NCBI RefSeq assembly: GCF_001949145.1
Contig: NW_019091411.1
Span: forward strand, 540,279-555,738
Direction: 5' to 3'
From: Acanthaster planci
Lineage: Eukaryota > Echinodermata > Asteroidea > Valvatida > Acanthasteridae
Length of the DNA stretch: 15,460 nucleotides
Part shown: positions 8,889 through 15,460 of the stretch, in pieces
How positions within the stretch are numbered: the stretch's first letter is position 1
Layout: each line of letters starts with the position of its first letter
Program-made: the position numbers and the translations under genes
Notes under the pieces: model-generated
Told to the model about the DNA's origin: nothing
The model's input: the letters and a program-made list of their open reading frames with translations, nothing else
Databases searched by the model: none

Positions 8889-8960
8889 GGGTCATGACCT
8901 CATAAAAAGGCAGCCATCATTCTACATCCGGCGGCTAATGTCAGACGGGGTCAAAGGTCA
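8889..8960. promoter_or_regulatory. Nuclear-receptor-type sites: IR0 and perfect DR1
   Basis: GGGTCATGACCT (8889-8900) is two inverted half sites with no spacer. GGGTCAAAGGTCA (8948-8960) is a direct repeat of half sites with one-base spacing, the textbook DR1 recognised by HNF4- and RXR-type receptors. The two sites lie about 50 bp apart in the long intron. They may be an intronic enhancer; occupancy cannot be read from sequence. Confidence 0.35.
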
Positions 8961-9593
8961 AGACACAACAAGAGACCTGTGGAAAATACAGCAACAAGCC
9001 AAATTTTTGAGTCAACTTGTTTATGGCTTTGTCAAGGTTTTACGGACAACATTTGCGCAGTTTTAGAGCATGGGAAAACAATTGCGCGGTCGACTTAATG
9101 TCGAGAGGCTAACGTCAAACGCGGATGGTATTACACCTGTCACGAATAAATATACATGTACCACGCACACATTTTTCATAAGTTCAACTTCAAGACTTCG
9201 TTTTCTTGAAAGACCCCACCTATTCGACATTAATATCGAATCAAAACTGCACCATGGGGCCAGAATAACCATATCATATTAGGTACATTATGTTTTATTT
9301 AAATATATATGGTTACAAAAATTCAAGAGCTGAATCAGAAACGGATCATCACAAAGTCACTGAAATTAAGCAGCTGACTGACTTTAAAACTCTCCAGTCA
9401 CCAAAACATGCACTATATCAAGCTCTCTGGGCAGCTAACCAAATCGGAAGATTCAAACTGTAATTATATGCGATTGAAATTTCGAGCAACTCCCGACTCT
9501 GATCGAAGAATATTAGGTAAGTCAGCAATACACCCGAGGCTGGCACCTTTTACTGCATGTATGTTAAAGTACAGAAAGAGGGTAACGACGTCA

Positions 9594-9746
9594 TGCATTA
9601 CACGCACAAGCGCGTATTTGCCTACTTTTAAAACGACTCTCGGTCAACTCTTGCGCACGCGCGGGGAAGTCCTTTGAACTGCGCACACTCTCGATGCCCA
9701 TATCCATTCAGACGATCAGGAGATAGCCATAGCCATTTCTGCGCAT
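9594..9746. promoter_or_regulatory. Promoter-like cluster with a full NRF1 consensus
   Basis: TGCGCACGCGCG (9652-9663) fits the NRF1 consensus YGCGCAYGCGCR at every position. Related words lie nearby: GCACAAGCGCG (about 9604-9614), TGCGCA near 9678 and TGCGCAT (9740-9746). A CRE-like GACGTCAT lies just upstream near 9588. NRF1 sites are typical of CpG-rich promoters, and NRF1 is conserved in echinoderms (known there as P3A2). The cluster sits inside the intron and could mark an internal promoter or a non-coding transcript. Confidence 0.3.
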
Positions 9747-9796
9747 GTCCTGGAAGAAATAGACACTAAAAGCAGGTTTATGGGTGGCCATCGTAC

Positions 9797-9823
9797 TGTC
9801 CCTGTGCGAGCCGCGCAGGGACA
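9797..9823. repeat. Very stable short hairpin
   Basis: TGTCCCTGTGCG (9797-9808) and CGCGCAGGGACA (9812-9823) pair over 12 positions with one G-T wobble, around a 3-base loop. It is too short for an ordinary microRNA precursor. Confidence 0.7.
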
Positions 9824-9871
9824 AATCACCTTTCGACAAACTGCCTGGTTAAGGTAGTAACTATCACGGTC

Positions 9872-9917
9872 ACCTGTGACCCCAACCAGTCATTAATGTG
9901 AAGCCGGGGTCACAGGT
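9872..9917. repeat. Perfect 12-bp inverted repeat containing nuclear-receptor half sites
   Basis: ACCTGTGACCCC (9872-9883) and GGGGTCACAGGT (9906-9917) are exact complements separated by 22 bases. The right arm with the next base gives GGGTCACAGGTCG, a DR1-like element with one deviation. The left side reads GGTCACCTGTGACC, itself an inverted pair of half sites. It lies 48 bp from the hairpin at 9797-9823. Confidence 0.7.
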
Positions 9918-11345
9918 CGAATAAATATTATTCTTAGACTCAGGCTCGGACCATTAATCGTTTGACGAAGAGAAACCAAACGCCACGAAACGATCATCAG
10001 TCCCTAGCACCCGCCGTTTCTGAGGCGAGGCAGCCCAACTTCAGGCGTGATTCGTGGTCGTATAGCGCAGCAGCCAGACAAATTAAACCGTCTTTGATGA
10101 AGTCGTATAAACGTATACACTAAAAAGGCGCGTGAATACCTCGTCGAAATTCCAAATGTTTAAAATGCAAATCCCGGGCAAAACTCTCCCAGAGCTACAC
10201 ATGTAGCTGAGTCCCTAACGTGAATATCAGCCCTACCCATCTTCCTACGGAGTTCGTTTTCTAAAACTTCCATATTACCACTGAGGACAAAATAACGAAA
10301 CTTGTCCAAAAAACTTTATTTCGGCACCGTCACGATCGCTGACAGTATTTATGTCATTAAAGCAGTAAGGCTGGTTTTAAATTTGCTTTTCTTTCGATGG
10401 CCGCTAGAGAGACGCTGTTGTAGTGAGCGCGTCACATCTGATGGATCACCGCGTGCCATTTCGCGAGTCGGCACTATGGATGAGCAATCATTCCACAAAT
10501 ACTGACCGACCGTGGACGTTATTGAAAATGTCTCCCGTCTTGATTTACACACCAACTAATAACAAATTAGGGCATCTTTGAGCACCCATTTCGGCTGGGT
10601 GCAGTCGTAAACGTACTCGGGCACGATGAAAGATTGTCGTAAATGGAGATACTCTAGTCTTCCCACTGTTTGAATCTCTCGCTCTCTCTCTGTCTCAAAC
10701 AAATTTGTCTCACCATGAATGAGTCTCGGTATTTCGATTTGCTACCAATCACAGAAATCAAAAACTCGTTTCTTTTTACTGTTTCATTGGATTCACCCCC
10801 CCCCCAAAAAAACCCCAGTTTTACAAAGGAATGCATATCAAAGCAAAGCACGGCAAAATGGGTGATTACTGTCAAGCTCAATGAAATATTGAAATGTTCA
10901 TTTAGTTAATTTAGTCGTTTAAAACATAGGCTTTCTTAACTTACTGTGAAAATGCCCTTTATAATTATTGGTTTTTCTAATACAATCTTGTAGCTTGATT
11001 TCGTTTCTTTTCTTTTAGAGTCCAATCTTTCCGACTATAATGCGTACGTCGACTGTACAAGCTACAAGCCCGTCCAAGGAGGCCCGGATAAAGACTTAAA
11101 TATGCAGACTCAACCTCCCGCGAGGATAAAATCAATTATACACCGTGGCTGATCCGTAAATCATCTACAGCTATTTAAAACGCTTAGTGTCGCCAATCCG
11201 CCCATCCATGATAACAACTCCCGCCGTCACGTAATCCTGCTCCATCTCTGGCGTTTATCTAGTTCATAACCCTGTGCACATGGCGACTTTTGGTCGAGTT
11301 TTGAGAAAACACGACATCTCTTGAGAGAATGAATAAATTACTTTA

Positions 11346-11660
11346 CAGGCCCGTAGGGAGGGGGTTGCAGGAGGTGCGTCCGCAAACGCCCCCGAGCGAC
11401 TAAAACGTCCGCTTTTGAAGCAAGAAGAAAAAACTGGAGCTATAATAGAACATTTTGCGAAAAAAAAATTCGTGCGCTTCGGTATATTTCGCCTCGGTCA
11501 ATCCCCTGTTCGGGACTTTGCTTGTAACACCCCTAAAACAATTGGTACGACCTCATGAATCCTGTTATGTTTCAACATAAAAAAAGCACTAGATCTAGGC
11601 TTAGTCCGCTTCGATGAGGATTCGCACCCCCCCACGAAAAAAGTCCTTGTCACGGGCCTG
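11346..11660. mobile_element. Probable non-autonomous DNA transposon (MITE) with G-rich ends
   Basis: The left end is CAGGCCCGTAGGGAGGGGG and the right end, reverse-complemented, starts CAGGCCCGTGACAAGG. The first nine bases are identical, and both sides then run through G-runs into GGTGCG (left about 11373-11378, right about 11626-11631). The element is 315 bp, with no coding capacity. Target duplication is not convincing: the flanking 8-mers TTACTTTA and CTGTATTA share only four positions. The ends resemble those of the element at 1214-1412 in having CAG at the tip, a shared CGT and G-runs, so both may belong to one hAT-like group. Confidence 0.5.
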
Positions 11661-13634
11661 CTGTATTAAGTGGGTTCCCTGTGTGCCAAGCCACACTATG
11701 ACTATATCTTTCTTCGAAAACGCTAAAATGAACAGAATGACAACCCCCTTAGTTTCCTATAAGGGAACAAGATCCTTTCCAGTTGCAAGGACTGACCAGA
11801 AACCCTGGACCAGGCACTTTGCTTCTACTATTCAAACCTATACATCACATTTAACACTCAATTAAAACTACAGAGCAAGAAGCTGTTGTATAAGTGAAGT
11901 TGATGGCTCAATGTAGCCTACGCACAAAAGAGACACAAAAACATGACCTGAATACGGAATTGACACATTTATCTCTTAAAGTTTCAGGCCTCAGTTATTT
12001 TGGTCACTTCTAGAGAGGGCGTGCATTTTATTTTAACTGGCCCGGCAGAGATCATAACGTATTTCATATTCAGCACCACGACAATATAGATCATAACACC
12101 TTGCTTGACACGCTCTTTGCAACGAGGTTGCAAGTCACTACTCGAATCTATGTTCCCCGAAGTAATGCATACTTGAAGTAGATCGTCTGTATTTCAAATA
12201 CTGACCCACCCCTTTTTGTGAAAATAAATAAATAAGACCCCCCTGAGAGAAATAATTGTTAATTTGGCACGATTTCAAACACTGACACACTCGGAGACGT
12301 AAACATTTACCTACCGTTCATGGTTGTCAGCTAACGATCTGGCGGCGTGCTGCGCGCTGTGAAACACGAGGAGAAATGCCGGCAGAAACGGAGGGAAAAA
12401 CCGACACTGGCCTCACTGCAAGTTCAAGTCTGAAATATTATATATTTCACCTATTCTGATCCCATAATTCAAGGCCCACTTCTACTACTTGGCGGGACCC
12501 ATTCACGTGCCGTGTGCGGTCACTCACTTGACATCTGTCAGCCAAACCGCCGGCTACCACTTCATCATCACTTCCATGACAACCCCCAAAGTGGCATAAA
12601 CATAATCGACCGCCATTTTGGTTTGCAAGTGTCGAGTTGTTTGAATAAATTTCGTCATCTCCTCCAAAAATACCTTCTAAGGTGTCGTTAAAAAATCTTT
12701 GCGGGGGAGACCAACTGGGTCAAAAGAATGTTGCACTTCATTTTCTCTACAAGTTGGAATTTTCTCGAAACCAAACCCCAATACACCAGAATACTAAATC
12801 AAACTAGATTAGATTGGTCCCAACAGGCAAATGTTACAATGATGGTTGGGAGCCTGTATACACGTGTCTAAGGTGTAACATCAACGCCGTGCGTTACCCG
12901 TGTGACGTATGCACTCGTACAATATATTAAAAAGGTGTGTTTAACTGCACAAGGTTTTCACCACGGATTTCTTGCAATGAGACAAGTCCGCAACATTTTA
13001 CAAACAGTTGTAAAATGCATACGACCAACGCGGCTGACATCACGAATCCGTCTGCACTTTGAAGTGTAAAATTCAGCAAGAAGGCAACATCGACCTCCTT
13101 GGACAAGTGAAATCCAATAGTCCACCCTTTTCCCTTCTAATTTTCTGCTCCTGAACACCCAATTACCTGGTCGTCTCAGGCCGTTTAAGGCTCTGGGGAG
13201 GGCGTGTAAGTGGATCAGCGGCCGAACTGATTGGATATGTCAGCGGCTGAAACACGGTCTGTTGGGGAGGACGCGCCAGAAGACTCATTGGATCGGGAAA
13301 AGTCATCGAGGGGGAGAATATCACGCAAGGAGTAAATTGAGGAATAAAATTCGTTGGACTGTTGTCAGCGCACTTTCTCATTGCTGTCTGACCTCAATTT
13401 AGAGCGCTCAAGAGCCAGCACTTGTGTTTGTAATGGCTAAAACAATCCTTAAAAACAAGATCATCCAGCAGAAATTCTGCAATGATTTTGATAAAATAAG
13501 AAAACCACACGCTCCGTCACCCAATCTGTTGGTTAGTCAGAAGTTGGTAAGCAAAATGTGGGGGACGGTAACGCATTACAAAAAGCGCGGGTTTCTTTTT
13601 TCATACACCCACAAAATCATTAGTTCCTTCTTAC
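11661..13634 (-). other. Intron between the CUB and transmembrane exons, 5' part
   Basis: No additional exon could be supported. A diverged direct repeat (ATTTCAAAYACTGAC core) occurs at 12191-12209 and 12272-12290. A Pro-rich open stretch on the minus strand at 13163-13381 is discussed among the rejected items. The rest is unremarkable AT-rich DNA. Confidence 0.5.
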
Positions 13635-14045
13635 CAAGACTACTGTAGCGGACCCGAAAGCCACGGTCTGGTTCCCCACCGCTGTACACCTTGTATTCGA
13701 TGTACAACCGATTGCCGGTGGACTCCACGACAGCCGGCAGCCGGCTGCCCGTGTGGTAGGCCAGCACCTTAGCCCGCTGATCTCCACCGTCCCTGATCCG
13801 CATCCATTCCTCCTGCGGGTGCAGGTTGAAGGCTCGGAACTCCAGTCGCACCCGCTGGTGGTCCGACCCCACCACCAACCAGGTCAGCACCTGTCCGCCC
13901 GGGGACGCCACGGTGCCTTCGGTCAGTGGGGAGGTACAATCGTAGGGTGACGAGGCGATAATGCCGCCGGGGTCGGCGTGCAGCGTGCAGCCGCCGCAGG
14001 TGCAGTTGGGCTTGACGGTGGGCTCAGAGACCATGTCTGTTGGAT
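13635..14045 (-). CDS. Internal exon: CUB domain of the TSP1-CUB receptor
   Basis: This exon of 411 bp is phase 1 at both ends. The acceptor is CACCCCATCAG before 14045 and the donor is CTTG|GTAAGA at 13635. A second acceptor 9 bases further in (CCAACAG) would keep frame and drop three residues. The exon encodes about 137 residues. Residues 14-37 hold a cysteine cluster (Cys15, 17, 20, 37) with one sequon (Asn14-Cys-Thr). Residues about 37-134 follow the CUB pattern: TWLVV near 55-59, RVRLEFRAFNL at 65-75, RIRDG at 83-87, LPAVVESTGNRLYIEY at 103-118 and GFRVRY at 129-134. The cysteines normally placed before the first core tryptophan and in the second disulfide are missing, so this is a divergent, disulfide-poor CUB. 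CUB domains bind proteins or glycans outside the cell. Here it sits between TSP1 and the membrane, where it would act as a ligand-binding or spacing module. Confidence 0.85.
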
Positions 14046-14384
14046 CTGATGGGGTGTGACAATATTTCCTGTGTAGTTTATACAGCAATCATCATAAGCT
14101 AATTGCAGGAGCGTTGTTCTCTTCAGTTATACTCAAGAGGATGGATTTTCAGAGATCAACTTTCAGAGGAACCATGATCTTTTCGCAGTTGGATCTAGTG
14201 AGTTTTTTCTATTGCTGATTTTCATTTGTCACTCTTCATTGAACGTTAGACCTGAATAAATGATAGTTTCTGCATTTCCTGAACATGTTTTCATATTACA
14301 CTTAAACAGCGAGGGAGGGAGGGAGTTGGCGTACGGATGATCCTATCGTACTAAATCTGCATTATTTAAAGATATTTGTCCCAC
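14046..14384 (-). other. Intron between the TSP1 and CUB exons
   Basis: This is a 339-bp phase-1 intron on the minus strand, with donor CACAG|GTGGGA at the TSP1 side and acceptor CCCCATCAG at the CUB side. It contains a short GAGG/GGGA-type purine tract near 14310-14324 and nothing else of note. Confidence 0.75.
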
Positions 14385-14573
14385 CTGTGTGCGCTGGACA
14401 CACTCCGTAATTGCAAAGTTGAGACATGACGGTCTCGCCGACGCAAAGGGCGCCACCATTGGCGGCCGGTGGGTTATTGCACAGTCGATACCGGTTGCGT
14501 TGACCCTCGCCGCAGGTCACGGTGCATGCGCCCCAGTCGGACCACACGCTCCAGGATCCGTCCACAGGTGGGC
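14385..14573 (-). CDS. Internal exon: thrombospondin type 1 repeat
   Basis: This symmetrical 189-bp exon is phase 1 at both ends and encodes 63 codons' worth of sequence. The acceptor is TTTCTCTCGCAG before 14573 and the donor is CACAG|GTGGGA at 14385. It encodes a complete TSP1 domain: the tryptophan ladder WSVWSDW (residues 8-14), CTVTCGEG (17-24), the arginine ladder RNRYR (26-30), and six cysteines at 17, 21, 32, 44, 54 and 59. WxxW motifs are usual C-mannosylation sites and CxxTCG is the O-fucosylation motif, so this is a standard group-1 repeat. The first codon is split, so upstream coding exons must lie beyond the right edge of the window. From memory, the human THSD1 TSP1 repeat is also carried on its own skippable exon just before the transmembrane exon, which fits the proposed relationship. 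Confidence 0.92.
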
Positions 14574-15460
14574 CTGCGAGAGAAAGGGTGAAAAGACGGG
14601 GGGAGATGTGAACGGCCCCATACTTAAATCATTGATTGACTTTCAATAGCACGAACATTGTCGTCTGGTTCCTTATCCCAACACACTCCGACGCCTTTTG
14701 CATAAGGTCACGTATTCCCCTGCCGTCAAAAACGACACATAGAGTGTAATGTCGGTATGCCAGGACGTCCATTTTAAGATGCAACATGTGGCAGTTTGCA
14801 TTTCAAAACAAAAGTTTAAAAAGACAAAGATTCGGAATATTGTGGATGATTTCAGAAATGTTTAGAAGCGTCGGGTCACGGAACCTTGGCGATCAGCTGA
14901 CGTAAATGATTCTCTAAAACAGTCCTTTGGGTAAGGAACAGAGTATTAACGCTAATGAGGCTATATTAAGTATTCAATTAGTATCCCATAATAAGTAGTT
15001 TGTAGTTGGACGACTTACAATTATTGTTTTGTGAGAACCTGACTTCAATGTTGGGTTTCTAAACATGCACCTTTTCAAACTCACATATCACAGAAAGTAA
15101 AGCTTTCTGAAATCTAAACCAAACCAAATTGTCAAGACCCAAAAAAAGTTCGTTCGGTGGTTCAAAACAGACAAAGTGATTACATTTCTAGCGAAAAGCA
15201 GCCAGACGTAAACCGTTAACAAAACCTGAACTTAAACTCGCCCCCTTTCCTCAGTTTCATAATTAAGAGCCGAGCTACCGTATGATACGCATCTACACGC
15301 CATTGGAGTCTCTCTCCAAGTCGATAATACGACCCTAGGGCTTCCTAAATGCGGCGTCACGGTGGTCACTGCAATAACACAGCCAGGGCACGAATACACT
15401 CCTGACGAGGAATCGGTAATGATTCGGGACAGTGCTTCACGGTTTCTCGATCATCGTCAT
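14574..15460 (-). other. Upstream intron of the TSP1-CUB gene, incomplete
   Basis: This AT-rich DNA runs to the right edge. No second TSP1 or other module exon was recognised on the minus strand here. A small perfect hairpin (CAGAAAG/CTTTCTG) lies at 15091-15109. The preceding exon and the promoter of the gene are outside the window. Confidence 0.6.

Larger units (their letters stand above)
7936..11345 (-). other. Intron between the CUB and transmembrane exons, 3' part
   Basis: This is part of a 5,699-bp intron (7936-13634). No further exon with a matching phase was recognised. It contains a G-run/C-run inverted repeat (about 8454-8492), an AT dinucleotide tract near 8730-8742, the nuclear-receptor-type and NRF1-type sites listed separately, two strong inverted repeats near 9797-9917, a hairpin GCACCCA/TGGGTGC (10582-10602), a CT-rich tract near 10677-10698 and a C10-A7 run near 10796-10812. 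Confidence 0.6.

Noticed and set aside
10582-10602. Hairpin GCACCCA/TGGGTGC considered as a histone-type 3' stem-loop or RNA gene
   Set aside because: It does not match the histone stem-loop consensus, has no adjacent histone frame, and a 7-bp stem is weak evidence on its own.
11614-11865. + strand frame starting MRIRTPPRKKSLSRACC
   Set aside because: Its beginning is a translation of the right end of the proposed mobile element at 11346-11660, and the rest lacks any domain.
13163-13386. Minus-strand Pro-rich open stretch with a CCAG|GTAATT donor-like end, considered as an alternative stalk exon
   Set aside because: The donor would be phase 2 while the next exon needs phase 1, so inclusion shifts the frame. 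The acceptor side (CAGACAG) lacks a good pyrimidine tract.

Overview
The window looks like nuclear DNA of a marine invertebrate, most likely an invertebrate deuterostome (echinoderm, hemichordate or amphioxus type). I cannot name the species. The grounds are long AT-rich non-coding stretches, GC-rich coding exons with GT-AG splice sites, a gene built from phase-1 extracellular modules (TSP1 and CUB), and short transposon-like elements with G/C-run ends. There are no bacterial operons, no CRISPR array, and no rRNA or tRNA gene that I can see.

Layout. On the + strand, 506-1030 is a single-exon reading frame for a 174-residue secreted protein. It has a clear signal peptide, followed by alternating Arg/Gly/Pro-rich and Asp/Glu/Gly-rich blocks with an internal duplication. 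About 180 bp downstream, 1214-1412 is a short hAT-like non-autonomous element with a near-perfect 8-bp target duplication. Positions 1421-5914 are non-coding as far as I can tell. They hold a 36-bp direct repeat, nested palindromes, CG-alternating tracts and a doubtful small minus-strand signal-peptide-like ORF (5203-5445).

On the minus strand, 5915-14573 is the 3' part of one gene, with three visible exons in the order TSP1 (14385-14573), CUB (13635-14045) and stalk, transmembrane segment and long cytoplasmic tail (5915-7935). All three junctions are phase 1, so the exons join cleanly. The 5' exons lie beyond the right edge. The product is a type I membrane receptor or adhesion protein. Its transmembrane segment and a short tail motif resemble vertebrate THSD1 as I remember it, but the CUB module between TSP1 and membrane is not part of THSD1 as I know it. 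The tail is about 610 residues with no recognised enzyme domain. It carries many SP/TP sites, a YxxM motif, a basic NLS-like cluster, a Ser-Asp-His-Arg tandem repeat and a class I PDZ-binding C-terminus.

The 5.7-kb intron between the CUB and transmembrane exons carries several potential regulatory or mobile features. These are nuclear-receptor-type sites (8889-8960, 9872-9918), a promoter-like cluster with a full NRF1 consensus (9594-9746), a very stable hairpin (9797-9823) and a second non-autonomous element (11346-11660). The best leads for something undescribed are the TSP1-CUB-TM receptor with its unusual tail and the bipolar secreted protein at the left end.
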